Part shown: one piece after another, positions 1 to 10,204 of the stretch
How the letters are laid out: each line of letters starts with the position of its first letter
Position numbering within the stretch: the first letter of the stretch is position 1
Assembly: GCF_902499125.1 (NCBI RefSeq)
Contig: NZ_CABVPX010000002.1
Span: forward strand, 248,001 to 312,000
Direction of reading: 5' to 3'
Source: Burkholderia arboris
GTDB lineage: Bacteria; Pseudomonadota; Gammaproteobacteria; Burkholderiales; Burkholderiaceae
Length of the DNA: 64,000 nt
Position numbers and translations under genes: made by a program
The notes under the pieces: generated by a model
What the model was told of the DNA's origin: nothing
Database searches by the model: none
The model's input: the letters and a program-made list of their open reading frames with translations, nothing else

Positions 1-483
1 CGACGCGACCGGCACGCCGGGCGCACCGTCCCACGCCCAGCCGAAGCCGATGTCCATCGCGCCGTCGGCGATCTGCTGGCGCTGGCTTGCGGTCGCCGCT
101 TCGCGGAACGCGAGTTCGACGTCGGGCATCGTGCGGCTCGCGGCACGAATCACGTCCGGGAACGTGCCGGACATCGGGATCGAGCTCGCGTAGCCGATCA
201 CGATGCGTCCGGCGATACCCTGCGCGATCTTGCGCGCGCTCGCCTCGGCTTCGTCGGCCGCACGGACGACGTTGCGTGCATGTTCAAGGAACAGTTCGCC
301 TTCCGGCGTGAGCCGCACCGCGCGCGTCGAGCGCTCGAACAGCCGGACGCCGAGCTCGCTTTCCAGCGCGGCGATATGGCGGGTCAGCGGCGGTTGCGCG
401 ACGCGCAAGCGCAATGCGGCGCGGCCGAAGTGCAGTTCGTCGGCGACGACCACGAAATAGCGAAGGCGGCGCAAGTCGAGCAT
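1..483 (-). CDS. LysR-family transcriptional regulator (N-terminal 161 codons; cut by the window edge)
   Basis: DNA-binding regulator of the LysR family. The ATG at 481-483 begins MLDLRRLRYFVVVADELHFG, the classic LysR winged helix-turn-helix opening; the recognition-helix region QPPLTRHIAALESELG and the LFERSTRAVRLTPEG segment follow. The reading frame stays open to base 1, where the effector-binding domain has begun, so the C-terminal half lies outside the window. It is divergent from the MFS gene at 578 with about 95 bp between them, the usual arrangement for a LysR protein controlling its neighbour. The effector is unknown. Confidence 0.93.
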   Translation of the reverse strand, partial: MLDLRRLRYFVVVADELHFGRAALRLRVAQPPLTRHIAALESELGVRLFERSTRAVRLTPEGELFLEHARNVVRAADEAEASARKIAQGIAGRIVIGYASSIPMSGTFPDVIRAASRTMPDVELAFREAATASQRQQIADGAMDIGFGWAWDGAPGVPVAS

Positions 484-577
484 TGTTGTCGTTCCGGTAT
501 CAATCGCGGTGAAAACGGTATTGGCGTGCGCGCGGCGCGCTCGTCAGACTGTCGGCATCGATGACAAGGCATTTCCG

Positions 578-1783
578 ATGAACGACAGGACCACGCGCAT
601 CGCGTTCTTTCTCTGCGGTTTTGCCGCGTTCCTCAATCTCTATGCGACGCAGGGCATCCTGCACGAACTCGCGGCCGCCTTCGGCGTCAGCGCGGAGCGC
701 GCGGGGCAGGGCGTGAGCGCAACCACGACGGCCGTCGCCATTATCGCGCCGTTCGTCGGCGTGCTGGCCGCACGCATCGAGCGGCGCGTCGCGATCTCGC
801 TCGCGGCGGTGGCCGTCGCGCTGCCGGTCGTGTGGTCCGCGCATGCGGCCGGATTCGCGTCGTTCCTCGGCGCGCGCTTTGCGGCCGGGCTGGTCATGCC
901 GTTCGTCTTTGCGCTGTCGATCGCGTATATCGGCGAACGCTTCGATCGCGGCACGTCGGCCGAGATCAGCGCGCTGTTCGTCGCCGGCACGACGCTCGGC
1001 GGGTTCGCCGGCCGCTTCGTGACCAACCTGCTGACGTCGATGTGGGGCTGGCGGCATGCGCTCGATGTCGTCGCGGCGCTGTGTCTTGTCACCGGCGTCG
1101 CGATTTACGCGAGCCTGCCGGCGTCCGGTGCGATCGCGCGGCGGGCGTCCGCCAATGACACGCGGGCGGGTTCGTCGTGGCGCATCGTCACGCGCGGCCC
1201 GCTGCTCGCGTCGTTCGCGATCGGCGCCTGCGTGCTCGCGTCGCAGGTCGCGACGTTCACGTTCGTCGGCCTGCGGCTCGCGCGTGCGCCGTTCGGCTTC
1301 GGCACGGTCGAAATCGGCGCGATCTATGCGGTGTTTCTGGTCGCGGTGGTCGTGACGCCGCTGGCAGGCCGCCTCGCGCGGCATCGCGGCCCGCGCGCAC
1401 CGGCGCTCGCCGCGGCCGCGCTCGCGATCGGCGGGGCGTTGCTGACGTTGTCGGACAGCGTGCCGGTGATCCTGGCCGGTCTCGCGCTCAGCTCGACCGC
1501 CGTGTTCGTCGAACAGGCGTCGGCCAATACGTTCATCTCGCAGGCGGCGTCGAGCGCGCGTTCGACGGCGATCGGCATTTACCTGTCGTGCTATTACTTC
1601 GGCGGCAGTCTCGGCTCGATCCTGCCGGTGCCCGGCTGGCATCGCTGGGGATGGGCCGGTTGCGTCGCGTTCGTGGTCGCGGCGCAGGCCATCGTCGGCG
1701 TGCTCGTGTACCGGTTCTGGCGAACCGTCGGCGCGTCCGGCATCGCGCCTGCCGGCACGCGCGACGGCACGCTCACGCGCTAG
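578..1783 (+). CDS. MFS transporter, probable drug/metabolite exporter
   Basis: Major facilitator superfamily permease of 401 residues with about twelve hydrophobic segments, resembling the YnfM/AraJ-like exporters (family known; substrate not). I chose the ATG at 578 (MNDRTTRIAFFLCGF), because the first membrane helix begins just after it; the frame is open further upstream to an ATG at 509 whose 23-residue extension is basic and non-helical. It is divergent from the LysR gene and probably controlled by it. Its stop lies only 6 bp from the stop of the convergent cbiG-cobJ gene. Confidence 0.85.
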   Translation: MNDRTTRIAFFLCGFAAFLNLYATQGILHELAAAFGVSAERAGQGVSATTTAVAIIAPFVGVLAARIERRVAISLAAVAVALPVVWSAHAAGFASFLGARFAAGLVMPFVFALSIAYIGERFDRGTSAEISALFVAGTTLGGFAGRFVTNLLTSMWGWRHALDVVAALCLVTGVAIYASLPASGAIARRASANDTRAGSSWRIVTRGPLLASFAIGACVLASQVATFTFVGLRLARAPFGFGTVEIGAIYAVFLVAVVVTPLAGRLARHRGPRAPALAAAALAIGGALLTLSDSVPVILAGLALSSTAVFVEQASANTFISQAASSARSTAIGIYLSCYYFGGSLGSILPVPGWHRWGWAGCVAFVVAAQAIVGVLVYRFWRTVGASGIAPAGTRDGTLTR

Positions 1784-1789
1784 TCGCGA

Positions 1790-3499
1790 TCAGCGATACC
1801 AGCGCGGCGTATAGACCCACTCGCGCGCGTTGCCGATCGCAAAGCGCCGCGTCGTCGACGAGCCGACGATCACCATCGTCCGCATGTCGACCTGGTCGCT
1901 GCGCAGCGCGCCGAGCGTCGTTGTCGTCAGCGTCGCGCCTGGCCGGCCGATATCGCGGCCGAGCACGACGACCGTTTCGGCCGCCCGGTGCGCACGCACG
2001 ATGTCGAGCGCCCGGTCGAGCTGCCACGGCCGGGCGCGCGAGATCGGGTTGTAGAACGCCATCACGAGATCGGCTTGCGCTGCATGCTGCAGGCGCGTCT
2101 CGATCACGCCCCACGGCTTCAGGTTGTCCGACAGCGAAATCGCGCAGAAGTCGTGACCGAGCGGTGCGCCGGCCTGCGCGGCCGTCGCGAGCGACGCGGA
2201 GATGCCGGGCTCCACGCGCAGGTCGACCGCGGCCCACCGCGGGTCGCGCGCTTCGTCGAGCGCTTCGAGCACGGCCGCGGCCATCGCGAACACGCCGGGG
2301 TCGCCCGACGACACGACTGCGACGCGCCGGCCTTCGGCCGCGAGTTCGAACGCATGGCGCGCGCGCTGCAACTCCTCGCGATTGTCGGTGCCGTGCACGC
2401 GCTGGTCGTCGCGGAACGGGCCAGCCATGGTTACGTAGGTCGTGTAGCCGAGGATGTCGGTCGCTTCCGCGAGCGCGGCGCGCGCGGCCGGCGTGAGCCA
2501 TGCAGCACCGCCCGGGCCGAGACCGAGCACCGTCAGGCGGCCGCGTGCGCGGCCGAGCGTGGCGGGATCGACCGGATGCGACGCGACCGCGCATGCGAGG
2601 CCGTTCGATGCCGGACGCAGCGCGTGTGCGACACGCAACGTGCGGCCAAGCAGCGTGGCCGCATCGGCAGGCGCGCTGCTGTCGGCAGCGTCGAAACGCA
2701 GCGGCACGTCGAGCGCTTGCGCCGCTTCTTCCAGCGCAGGTTCGCCGATCGCCGATACCGGCGCGACGATGGCCGCGAGTGCCAGCCGCGCGAGACCTTG
2801 CGCGGCGAGCAGGGCTTCGATGCGCGCGGCAAGGGCCTCTCCGGCGTTCACGGCATCGATGGCGACGCCGATCACCACGCTGCGGGGATGGATCACGAGT
2901 TCGTCGCGTGCGCCATGCCACGCGTCGGGCGTCACGCGAATGGCATGCCCGGCCGCGTCGTCGCGCGGCAGCGCGACTTCGTCGAGCCACGGGGCCGCGC
3001 CGTCGACACGCGTCGATGCCCCCGCGAGCAGGTCGGATACGAAGCGCTTGCCTTGCGCGAGATCGGCGAGCGCATAGCCTTCGGGCGGATTGAGCACGCA
3101 GGCGCCGAAGCGCAATTCGCCGCTGGTCGTGATCGCCGGCGCGACGCCGACGCATGCGGCGATTTCGCGCGCGATCGCATTGACGCCCGTCAGCCCGCCG
3201 AGCAGCGGCACGACGGCCGAGCCGTCTTCCGCGACCGCGAGCACGGGCGGCTCGACGCCCTTGTCGGCGAGCGCGGGCGCGAGGCAGCGGATCACGATGC
3301 CGGCCGCGCACAGCGCGACGATCGGCAAGCCGCGCGCATAGAGTTCGCGCAGGTGCGCGCCGAGTTCGTCGAACGGCACGTCGGCGTCGACGCGCGACGC
3401 GAGGCCGTGCACGCTTGCGCCCGGGTAGCGCGCCTGGATGCGTCGTGCGGTGTCAAGCGCGCCCGCCCCGAGAATCACGATCGCGGGCGCAGTCGTCAT
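1790..3499 (-). CDS. cobJ: CbiG-CobJ fusion: cobalt-precorrin-5A hydrolase-like domain plus precorrin-3B C17-methyltransferase
   Basis: A 569-residue fusion. Residues about 1-320 are CbiG-like: an N-terminal part with [15 protein letters not shown] and [12 protein letters not shown], and a C-terminal part with [20 protein letters not shown]. Residues about 325-569 are the SAM-dependent CobJ/CbiH methyltransferase, with [10 protein letters not shown], the [11 protein letters not shown] loop, [13 protein letters not shown] and [14 protein letters not shown]. CobJ methylates C17 and contracts the corrin ring; CbiG opens the ring-A lactone in the anaerobic pathway. I chose the ATG at 3499 because it forms an ATGA overlap with the cobI stop. 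It is the last gene of the riboswitch-controlled minus arm. Confidence 0.93.
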   Translation of the reverse strand: MTTAPAIVILGAGALDTARRIQARYPGASVHGLASRVDADVPFDELGAHLRELYARGLPIVALCAAGIVIRCLAPALADKGVEPPVLAVAEDGSAVVPLLGGLTGVNAIAREIAACVGVAPAITTSGELRFGACVLNPPEGYALADLAQGKRFVSDLLAGASTRVDGAAPWLDEVALPRDDAAGHAIRVTPDAWHGARDELVIHPRSVVIGVAIDAVNAGEALAARIEALLAAQGLARLALAAIVAPVSAIGEPALEEAAQALDVPLRFDAADSSAPADAATLLGRTLRVAHALRPASNGLACAVASHPVDPATLGRARGRLTVLGLGPGGAAWLTPAARAALAEATDILGYTTYVTMAGPFRDDQRVHGTDNREELQRARHAFELAAEGRRVAVVSSGDPGVFAMAAAVLEALDEARDPRWAAVDLRVEPGISASLATAAQAGAPLGHDFCAISLSDNLKPWGVIETRLQHAAQADLVMAFYNPISRARPWQLDRALDIVRAHRAAETVVVLGRDIGRPGATLTTTTLGALRSDQVDMRTMVIVGSSTTRRFAIGNAREWVYTPRWYR

Positions 3500-4230
3500 C
3501 CTTGCCATTTTTCCCCCGGCACGACGAGCAGCGAGAAATACGGCGACGCCATCGGGTCGACCTGGTCGAGCGGCACGATGCGCTGGTTCGCCATCGTCGC
3601 GCGCTCGACGTACAGCGCGCGTTTCGCGAGCCCGAGCTCGTCGAGCACGCGCCGCACCTTGTCGAAATTGCGGCCGAGTTTCATCACGACGGCGGCGTCG
3701 GCGCGCGCAAGCCGTTCGCGCAGCTCGTGCTCGGGCAGCACGCCGGACAGCACCGACAGGCTCTGGTTGCGATAGACGAGCGGCTGGCCGAGCACGGCCG
3801 TGCCGCCGAGCATCGCGCACACGCCCGGGATAACTTCGGTGTCGTAGCGCGGCGCGAGGCGGTCGTGCAGGTACATGTACGAGCCGTAGAAGAACGGATC
3901 GCCTTCGCAGATCACCGCGACGTCGCGGCCTGCATCGAGGTGTGCGGCAACGATCTCGGCAGCCGTATCGTAGAAGTCGGCGATCACGGTCTCGTAGCAG
4001 AGCGGCGGCGGCAGCGCTTCGGTCGTCACCGGATAGACGAGCGGCAACTGCGTCTGCCCGTCGAGCAGGTGCGCTTCGACGATGCCGTACGCATTGCCTT
4101 TCTTGCCCTTCGCGACGAAATACGCGACCACGGGCGCCGCCTGCAGCACGCGCAGCGCCTTGATCGTCATCAGTTCAGGATCGCCAGGGCCGACGCCGAC
4201 GCCGAACAGTTGTCCACGCGCGGTCGTCAT
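3496..4230 (-). CDS. cobI: Precorrin-2 C20-methyltransferase
   Basis: SAM-dependent tetrapyrrole methylase of 244 residues that makes precorrin-3A from precorrin-2. It carries the N-terminal [18 protein letters not shown] signature, the [14 protein letters not shown] loop and the [14 protein letters not shown] motif typical of CobI/CbiL. Length is normal for the family. The start at 4230 gives an ATGA overlap with cobH upstream, and its stop overlaps the cbiG-cobJ start in the same way, so cobH-cobI-cobJ are translationally coupled. Confidence 0.95.
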   Translation of the reverse strand: MTTARGQLFGVGVGPGDPELMTIKALRVLQAAPVVAYFVAKGKKGNAYGIVEAHLLDGQTQLPLVYPVTTEALPPPLCYETVIADFYDTAAEIVAAHLDAGRDVAVICEGDPFFYGSYMYLHDRLAPRYDTEVIPGVCAMLGGTAVLGQPLVYRNQSLSVLSGVLPEHELRERLARADAAVVMKLGRNFDKVRRVLDELGLAKRALYVERATMANQRIVPLDQVDPMASPYFSLLVVPGEKWQG

Positions 4231-4853
4231 TCGGCCTCCGTCGCGAGCGCGTTGACCGCGGCGGCGGCCATCGCACTGCCGCCGCGCCGGCCGAGCAGCG
4301 CGATGTACGGCACGCCGCGGCTGTCGGCGTCGAGCATCGCCTTCGATTCGGCCGCGCCGATGAAGCCGACCGGAAAGCCGAGGATCAGTGCAGGGCGCGG
4401 GGCGCCGGCGTCGATCATGTCGAGCAGGTGGAACAGCGCGGTCGGCGCATTGCCGATCACGACGACGCTGCCCGCGAGATGCGGGCGCCACAGTTCGAGC
4501 GCGGCGGCCGAACGCGTGTTGCCGAGGTGCCGTGCGAGGTCGGGCACCTCCGGCTCGCCGAGCGTGCAGATCACGCGGTTGCCGGCCGGCAGCCGCGCGC
4601 GCGTGATGCCTTCGGCGACCATCCGCGCGTCGCACAGGATCGGCGCGCCGGCCGCGAGCGCCGTGCGGCCCGCCGTACCGGCGCCGGCCGAAAAACGCAG
4701 GTCGTACACGACGTCGACCATCCCGCACGCATGGATCACGCGCACCGCGAGTTTCTCGAGGTCGGGCGGAACCTGCGACAGGTCGGCCTCGGCACGGATC
4801 GTCGCGAACGACTGCCGGTAGATTTCCTGCCCGTCGCGAATGTAGTCAAGCAT
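4227..4853 (-). CDS. cobH: Precorrin-8X methylmutase
   Basis: 208-residue CobH/CbiC enzyme that migrates the methyl group from C11 to C12, giving hydrogenobyrinic acid. Recognisable segments are [19 protein letters not shown] (with the catalytic His of the family), [15 protein letters not shown] and [19 protein letters not shown] chose the ATG at 4853 (MLDYIRDG), which matches the usual N-terminus and overlaps the end of cobG by 8 bp. A longer in-frame extension to 4907 lies inside cobG and is less likely. Middle gene of the minus-strand cob arm. Confidence 0.95.
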   Translation of the reverse strand: MLDYIRDGQEIYRQSFATIRAEADLSQVPPDLEKLAVRVIHACGMVDVVYDLRFSAGAGTAGRTALAAGAPILCDARMVAEGITRARLPAGNRVICTLGEPEVPDLARHLGNTRSAAALELWRPHLAGSVVVIGNAPTALFHLLDMIDAGAPRPALILGFPVGFIGAAESKAMLDADSRGVPYIALLGRRGGSAMAAAAVNALATEAE

Positions 4854-6249
4854 CGGTGGTGTCCTGGCTGTGGCGCGCGCCCGCCAAACGGGCTGCGGCC
4901 TGGTCAATCGTCAGATGGCGCGCGAGCGGGGCGCCGAGGCCCTCGGCCGCGTCGCGCCGATAAAGGTCGTAATGCGCGGGCGCCACCGCGACGAGCGTAT
5001 GCGTCGCGGGACGCGGCAGCGCGCAATGGCGTTCGCAACCGGTCAGGTGCACATCGACCGGGTGGCCGATGTGCGCGGCGAGCGCGAGCGCGTCGCGTTT
5101 CGTATCGGCGCGCGCTTTCGCGCAGCCCGCGCTGCCGGTGCAGGCGACGAACGTCGCAAGCGGGTCGGATGACTGGCAAACGAGGCCGATCGTCGCGAGT
5201 GCGTCGCGCGTGGCCGGTGCGCGTTCGTTCGGCACGCCGTGCAGAAACAGGCCTTGCCACGGCGTCATCGACAGCGTGCCGTCGCCGTCGGCTTCGGCCA
5301 ATGCGGCGAGCTGTTCCAGTTGCGCCGCGTCGAGCCGCCCGAGTACGCATTGCACGCCGACGCTGCAGCGCGCTGCATCGAGCGACGGGGGCGCGCCGAA
5401 CCGCAACGCCGGGTGAGCGGGCATGCGCCGCCAGCCGGCGAGCGCGGGATCGGCCGCGAGCGGGAAGGGCAGGTAGTGCTGTGCGCGCTCGAGTAACGCA
5501 CGTTCGCCGGCTGTCGCGAGCACGGCGCGCATCCGCGTGACATCGGCCGGCGCGAGATCGAGGAACGCGAGCAGCAGTGCGCGGACCAGCGCGACAGCCT
5601 GGTCGGGCGACACGTCGACCGACGCAGGACGGTCGCCATCCGCGACCGGCGGGCAGCCGGACAGCCCGGCCGCGATGCGTACCGCACCGTCTGCGCGGCG
5701 CCATGCGGCCAGCCAGATGTCATGCGGATGATCGAGTGCCGCGACCGATTCACCGCCGTCGAGCTGGATCGAGAACTTCGGCGACAGCTCGCCACGGCGC
5801 GGCTCATGCGCGAGCATGTCGAGCAGCGGAAGGGCGAGTGCGTGACTGTCGACAAGCGCGGCGGGATCGTGCCCGGCGAGCGGGCTGAGCAGGATGTTGC
5901 GGACGTCGTCGCTTGCAGCAAGCGCGGCTGTGTCGGCGGCCGGGTCCGCGGCCGCATCGACGCGCGGGCCAAGCCCCGCGTCGAGCAAGGTGCGCGTCAG
6001 CGCATCGGCAGCGCCGTCGCGAATGCCGCGTAGCTGGAGATTCGCGCGATTGGTCGCGTCGATCGCGCCGGAGCCGTATTGACGCGCGGCGGCGGCGATC
6101 GCACGCGCCTGGCGCGCGTCGAGCCGGCCGCCCGGCAGCTTGATCCGGCACAGCCCGCCGTCGGCGGCCGCGACCACGCGCACGAGCCCCGGGCAAGCCG
6201 ACGGGCGCACGACGGGCGACGCAGGAATCGAATCGGGGGCGGAACTCAA
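4846..6249 (-). CDS. cobG: Precorrin-3B synthase (oxygen-dependent)
   Basis: Nitrite/sulfite-reductase-like protein of about 467 residues that hydroxylates precorrin-3A in the aerobic cobalamin pathway. The C-terminal 4Fe-4S/sirohaem-type cysteines are visible as ACTGSAGC (C-x5-C) and GCERHC (C-x3-C), and RPSACPGLVRVV marks the N-terminal domain. No ATG lies at a sensible place: the only ATG start (6321) would put translation close to the riboswitch aptamer. A TTG at 6249 gives the N-terminus LSSAPDSIPASPVVRPSACPG and is my preferred start. It is the first gene after the riboswitch. Confidence 0.85.
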   Translation of the reverse strand: MSSAPDSIPASPVVRPSACPGLVRVVAAADGGLCRIKLPGGRLDARQARAIAAAARQYGSGAIDATNRANLQLRGIRDGAADALTRTLLDAGLGPRVDAAADPAADTAALAASDDVRNILLSPLAGHDPAALVDSHALALPLLDMLAHEPRRGELSPKFSIQLDGGESVAALDHPHDIWLAAWRRADGAVRIAAGLSGCPPVADGDRPASVDVSPDQAVALVRALLLAFLDLAPADVTRMRAVLATAGERALLERAQHYLPFPLAADPALAGWRRMPAHPALRFGAPPSLDAARCSVGVQCVLGRLDAAQLEQLAALAEADGDGTLSMTPWQGLFLHGVPNERAPATRDALATIGLVCQSSDPLATFVACTGSAGCAKARADTKRDALALAAHIGHPVDVHLTGCERHCALPRPATHTLVAVAPAHYDLYRRDAAEGLGAPLARHLTIDQAAARLAGARHSQDTTDA

Positions 6250-6327
6250 CGGGATACCGGGACAGTGTCGCGCCGCGGCCAACGCATCGGTACACCCCGC
6301 CCGACGCCGACTGGCACGCACGCACTT

Positions 6328-6495
6328 TCAGGCCGGCAGGTCTCCTGGCTGACAGGTCGGCACCGGCTCCCGGCCTTCCCGGTGAAACCAGTGGCATGAG
6401 GGGGAGATCGGCTCGCTGTCTACAGTTGCGGGGGCAGCCACAGCGGCGCGCAACGCGCCCTGTGTTCCCTCTTCGGCCCCGAAGGGCACCGGCGA
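6328..6495 (-). promoter_or_regulatory. Cobalamin (adenosylcobalamin) riboswitch upstream of cobG
   Basis: Read on the minus strand, the segment shows in order the P1-proximal GGTGCC, GAAGAGGGAACACAGG, GCTGCCCCCGCAACTGTA, CCACTGG, CCGGGAAGGC and the B12 box AGCCAGGAGACCTGCC (plus-strand 6335-6350). This is the standard order of the cobalamin aptamer. It ends about 80 bases before the proposed cobG start, so it should repress the cobG-H-I-J arm when adenosylcobalamin is plentiful. I saw no second aptamer in front of the plus-strand cob genes. Confidence 0.93.
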
Positions 6496-6651
6496 ACGAA
6501 CGGCCGTAGGATACCCGATTTCGGCACCGGCCCGACATCGGCGATTGGCGCCGGGACCGTGTCGCAGCATGGCTGTGGCGGACTGCGCGCGGTCGCGTGG
6601 ATGGTACGATTGGCGGCTCGGCATTCGACCGGCGACGCGCCGGGATCCGCA

Positions 6652-6951
6652 ATGATGAAACTCGGCAGGACGGAGCTGTTCGGCATGGGGATTGCGCTGG
6701 CGTTGCTGGCCATTCCCGCATGGATGCTGCTCGCATTCGTGCTGATTCCATTTGCGCCGTCCGCGGAGTGGCCCAAGAATGTCGGGCTCGCCGGCCTCGT
6801 CGTGCCGATCGTGGCAGGTGGAACCTGGCTGTTCCGGCGAGGCGGCGTACGGCCGCTCGTGTGGCTGCTGCTCGGCTGGCTGCTGGTCGCATCGATCGCC
6901 GGCATGTATCTGACCTTGCTGAACTATCTCGGCGGCATGCCGCGCGGCTGA
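6652..6951 (+). CDS. Small integral membrane protein of unknown function
   Basis: 99-residue hydrophobic protein with about three membrane segments (roughly residues 10-35, 42-60 and 68-90). There are two adjacent ATG codons at 6652 and 6655. It lies between the riboswitch and the plus-strand cob arm and is transcribed in the same direction as cobL, 122 bp upstream of it. I do not recognise a family. Its position makes a link to cobalt or corrinoid metabolism possible, but no residue pattern supports that. Confidence 0.6.
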   Translation: MMKLGRTELFGMGIALALLAIPAWMLLAFVLIPFAPSAEWPKNVGLAGLVVPIVAGGTWLFRRGGVRPLVWLLLGWLLVASIAGMYLTLLNYLGGMPRG

Positions 6952-7073
6952 CATCGCTGCCGCATCCGCGCCCGGGCAGGCGGTGGCGGCGGCCGTCAAC
7001 GGAACAACGCGCAGCGGCACGGCGGCTGCGCATCGCAACACATGGCAGGAAATCGAACGATGGGGAAGGGTGC

Positions 7074-8345
7074 ATGACGGCGTGGCTGACGGTAGTGGGC
7101 ATCGGCGACGACGGTTACGCGGGGCTCGGGCGCAGCGCACGACGCGCGCTGCTCGACGCGATGCGCGTGGTCGGTGCGAAACGGCATCTCGACATGCTGC
7201 CGGCACGGCTGCGTGCCGAACGCGAAGCGTGGCCGTCGCCGTTCGATCTCGCGGGCGTGCTCGCGCGGCGCGGCTCGCCCGTATGCGTGCTCGCGAGCGG
7301 CGACCCGATGCTGTTCGGCGTCGGCGCGACGCTCGCGCGCCAGCTTTCCCCCGACGAATGGCGCGTGCTGCCCGCGCCGTCGTCGCTGTCGCTCGCGGCC
7401 GCGCGCCTGGGCTGGGCGCTGCAGGACGTCGGCGCGGTCTCGCTTGTCGGGCGTCCGCTCGCGACGCTCGCGCGGCACCTGCTGCCGGGGCGGCGCCTGT
7501 TCGTACTGAGCGCCGACGGCCGCACGCCGGCCGCCGTCGCGGCCGAGCTCGCCGCACGCGGCTTCGGGCCGACGCGCATCAGCGTGTTCGAACATCTGGG
7601 CGGCCCGCTCGAACGGCGTCTCGACGGCCTCGCGCAGGAGTGGACCGTCGCCGAAACGGCCGCGCTCAACCTCGTCGCGCTCGACTGCCAGGCCGGCCCC
7701 GACGCGCCGCGCCGCGCGCTCACGCCCGGCCTGCCCGACGATGCATACCGCCACGACGGCCAGCTCACCAAGCGCGACCTGCGCGCGATGACGCTCGGCC
7801 GCCTCGCGCCCGCGCCCGGCGAACTGCTGTGGGACGTCGGCGCGGGCAGCGGCTCGATCGGCATCGAATGGATGCGCGCGCATCCATCCTGCCAGGCAAT
7901 CGCGATCGAGGCGCATGCGGAACGGCAGCGTTTCATCGAACACAACCGTGATGCGCTCGGCGTGCCGGGCCTGCAACTCGTCGCGGGCCGCGCACCCGAT
8001 GCGCTTGCGGGGCTCGCCACGCCCGACGCGATCTTCATCGGCGGCGGTGCGACGGCGCCCGGCGTGCTCGACGCGTGCTGGTCGTCGCTGAAACCCGGCG
8101 GCCGGCTGGTCGCGAACGCGGTCACGCTGCAGGGCGAGATGGCGCTCGCCGCGTGGCGCGACGCGCACGGCGGCACGCTCACGCGCGTGTCGCTCGCGCA
8201 TGCGGAGCCGCTCGGCCGCTTCGACACGTGGCGCCAGCCGCTGCCGGTCACGCTATATGACGTGCGCAAGCCCGACGCGGACGACAGGGCCGATGCGATC
8301 GCCACGGCCGGCGCGTCGAATCCGGCGAACGCAACGGACGCGTGA
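7074..8345 (+). CDS. cobL: Precorrin-6Y C5,15-methyltransferase (decarboxylating), CbiE-CbiT fusion
   Basis: 423-residue two-domain enzyme. Residues about 1-200 form the CbiE-type tetrapyrrole methylase ([42 protein letters not shown]). Residues about 215-400 form the CbiT-type methyltransferase/decarboxylase with a Rossmann SAM motif [16 protein letters not shown] and the segment DAIFIGGG. It methylates C5 and C15 and decarboxylates the C12 acetate side chain. The start at 7074 fits the conserved N-terminus. Its stop overlaps the cbiD start by one base (TGATG). Confidence 0.95.
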   Translation: MTAWLTVVGIGDDGYAGLGRSARRALLDAMRVVGAKRHLDMLPARLRAEREAWPSPFDLAGVLARRGSPVCVLASGDPMLFGVGATLARQLSPDEWRVLPAPSSLSLAAARLGWALQDVGAVSLVGRPLATLARHLLPGRRLFVLSADGRTPAAVAAELAARGFGPTRISVFEHLGGPLERRLDGLAQEWTVAETAALNLVALDCQAGPDAPRRALTPGLPDDAYRHDGQLTKRDLRAMTLGRLAPAPGELLWDVGAGSGSIGIEWMRAHPSCQAIAIEAHAERQRFIEHNRDALGVPGLQLVAGRAPDALAGLATPDAIFIGGGATAPGVLDACWSSLKPGGRLVANAVTLQGEMALAAWRDAHGGTLTRVSLAHAEPLGRFDTWRQPLPVTLYDVRKPDADDRADAIATAGASNPANATDA

Positions 8346-9433
8346 TGCGCGACGAAACCCCCGAACAGCCCGCGCCGCTGCGCTTCGGCTATACGACCGG
8401 CAGCTGCGCGACCGCGACGTCGCTCGCCGCCGCGCGGCTGCTGCTCGCGGGCCAGGCGGACGACGCGGTCGAGATCGTGCTGCCGAAGGGGCAACGCGTG
8501 ATGATGCGGCTCGAGTTCTGCCGCACCACGGCCGACGGCGCCGAAGCCGGCACGATCAAGGATGCCGGCGACGATCCGGACGTCACGCACGGCGCGCTGA
8601 TCGTCGCGCGCGTCGCGCTCGCGGCGGCGCCCGGCGTGCGCTTTCATGCGGGGCCGGGCGTCGGCACGGTCACCCGCGCGGGGCTGACGCTGCCCGTCGG
8701 CGAACCGGCGATCAACCCGGTGCCGCGTCAGATGATGACGACCCACCTGGAAGCGCTCGCGGCAGAACAGGGCTACGCGGGCGGCTTCGACGTGACGATC
8801 GGTGTCGAAGGCGGCGAGGCACTGGCACTGAAGACGATGAATCCGCGTCTGGGCATCGTCGGCGGGCTGTCGATCCTCGGCACGACCGGCATCGTGCGGC
8901 CGTTCTCGTGTTCCGCCTATATCGCGTCGATTCACCAGGGCATCGATGTCGCACGCGCAAACGGCATCGCGCATATCGCCGCGTGCACGGGCAACGCGAG
9001 CGAGGACGCGATGCGTGCGCACTACCACCTGCCCGACATGGCGCTGATCGAGATGGGCGATTTCGCGGGCGCGGTGCTCAAGCACCTGCGGCGCGCGCCG
9101 GTCGCGCGCCTGTCGATGTGCGGCGGGTTCGGCAAGCTCAGCAAGCTCGCGGCCGGTCACCTCGACCTGCACAGCCGCCATTCGAGCATCGACCTGCCGC
9201 TGCTCGCACAATGGGCGGCCGACGCCGGCGCGAGCGATGCGCTGCAGGCCGCGATGCGCGCCGCGAACACGAGCCAGGAAGCGCTGAAGCTTGCACAGGC
9301 CGACGGCGTGCCGCTCGGCGATCTCGTCTGCGCACAGGCGTTGCGCGTCGCACGCGATATCGTGCCGCCGTCGGTCGCCGTCGAGATGTTCGCGATCGAC
9401 CGTCAGGGGCGCTTCGTCGGGGAGGCGCGATGA
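8345..9433 (+). CDS. cbiD: Cobalt-precorrin-5B C1-methyltransferase
   Basis: 362-residue CbiD. The diagnostic N-terminal [19 protein letters not shown] is present, as are [24 protein letters not shown] and the central [19 protein letters not shown]. CbiD methylates C1 in the anaerobic-type pathway; no CobF, the aerobic counterpart, is present in the window, so CbiD probably fills that step here. A GTG at 8342 directly before the ATG is an alternative start. The stop overlaps the cobK start as ATGA. Confidence 0.94.
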   Translation: MRDETPEQPAPLRFGYTTGSCATATSLAAARLLLAGQADDAVEIVLPKGQRVMMRLEFCRTTADGAEAGTIKDAGDDPDVTHGALIVARVALAAAPGVRFHAGPGVGTVTRAGLTLPVGEPAINPVPRQMMTTHLEALAAEQGYAGGFDVTIGVEGGEALALKTMNPRLGIVGGLSILGTTGIVRPFSCSAYIASIHQGIDVARANGIAHIAACTGNASEDAMRAHYHLPDMALIEMGDFAGAVLKHLRRAPVARLSMCGGFGKLSKLAAGHLDLHSRHSSIDLPLLAQWAADAGASDALQAAMRAANTSQEALKLAQADGVPLGDLVCAQALRVARDIVPPSVAVEMFAIDRQGRFVGEAR

Positions 9434-10161
9434 GCGCGCGGATCCTGCTGCTCGGCGGCACCGGCGACGCGCTGAAAATCGCGCGCGCGCTCGGCCCGCA
9501 TCACGTCTATAGCCTGGCCGGTCTCGGCAAGACCCCCGACGACCTGCGCTGCGCCGTGCGCGTCGGCGGTTTCGGCGGGGCCGCCGGCTTGGCCGCGTAT
9601 CTTCGCGACGCCGGCATCGGCCTCGTGATCGATGCAACGCATCCGTATGCCGCGCAGATCAGCGCGAACGCCGCTGCCGCGACCCGCGACGCCGGTGTGC
9701 CGCTCTGGGCGTTGCGGCGCGCGCCCTGGATGCCGCAACCGGGTGACGACTGGCGGATGGTCGACGACTGGGCCGGCATCGAAGCTGCGCTCGCACCGTT
9801 CAGGCGGCCGCTGTTCACGCTCGGCCGCGAACCGCTCGCGCATCTCGATGCGATCCCGCCGCATCAGTTCTGGCTCGTGCGCTGCCTCGACGCGCATCCC
9901 GGCAACGCGCATGCGCAGATCATCGCCGCGCGCGGGCCGTTCACGCCCGACGGCGAACGGGCGCTGTTCGCGCTGGCGGGCATCGACGTCGTCGTCAGCA
10001 AGAACAGCGGCGGTGCGGCCACCGAGGCCAAGCTCGACGTCGCGCGCGAGCGCAGGCTGCCGGTCGTGATGCTGCGCCGGCCGCCGCTGCCCGACGCCGA
10101 CCGCGCATTCGACTCGGCCGCGGCATTGCTCGACGCACTCGATCCGGCCGCGCGCGCATGA
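9430..10161 (+). CDS. cobK: Precorrin-6A reductase
   Basis: 243-residue CobK/CbiJ, an NAD(P)H-dependent reductase of the macrocycle. Visible family segments are the N-terminal [35 protein letters not shown], and the C-terminal [22 protein letters not shown]. Normal length. It overlaps cbiD by 4 bp and is followed after 43 bp by cobM. Confidence 0.95.
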   Translation: MSARILLLGGTGDALKIARALGPHHVYSLAGLGKTPDDLRCAVRVGGFGGAAGLAAYLRDAGIGLVIDATHPYAAQISANAAAATRDAGVPLWALRRAPWMPQPGDDWRMVDDWAGIEAALAPFRRPLFTLGREPLAHLDAIPPHQFWLVRCLDAHPGNAHAQIIAARGPFTPDGERALFALAGIDVVVSKNSGGAATEAKLDVARERRLPVVMLRRPPLPDADRAFDSAAALLDALDPAARA

Positions 10162-10204
10162 CGCGGCGCAGCGGATCATCCAACGAATTGACGGAGAATT
10201 TTCG

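Noticed and set aside
500-1642. A 380-codon minus-strand frame opposite the MFS gene
   Set aside because: Arginine-rich shadow with no domain; the plus strand encodes a clear twelve-helix transporter.
7115-9637. An 840-codon minus-strand frame opposite cobL-cbiD
   Set aside because: Composition is shadow-like (long Arg/Ala/Ser runs, no domain), and the plus-strand genes are certain.
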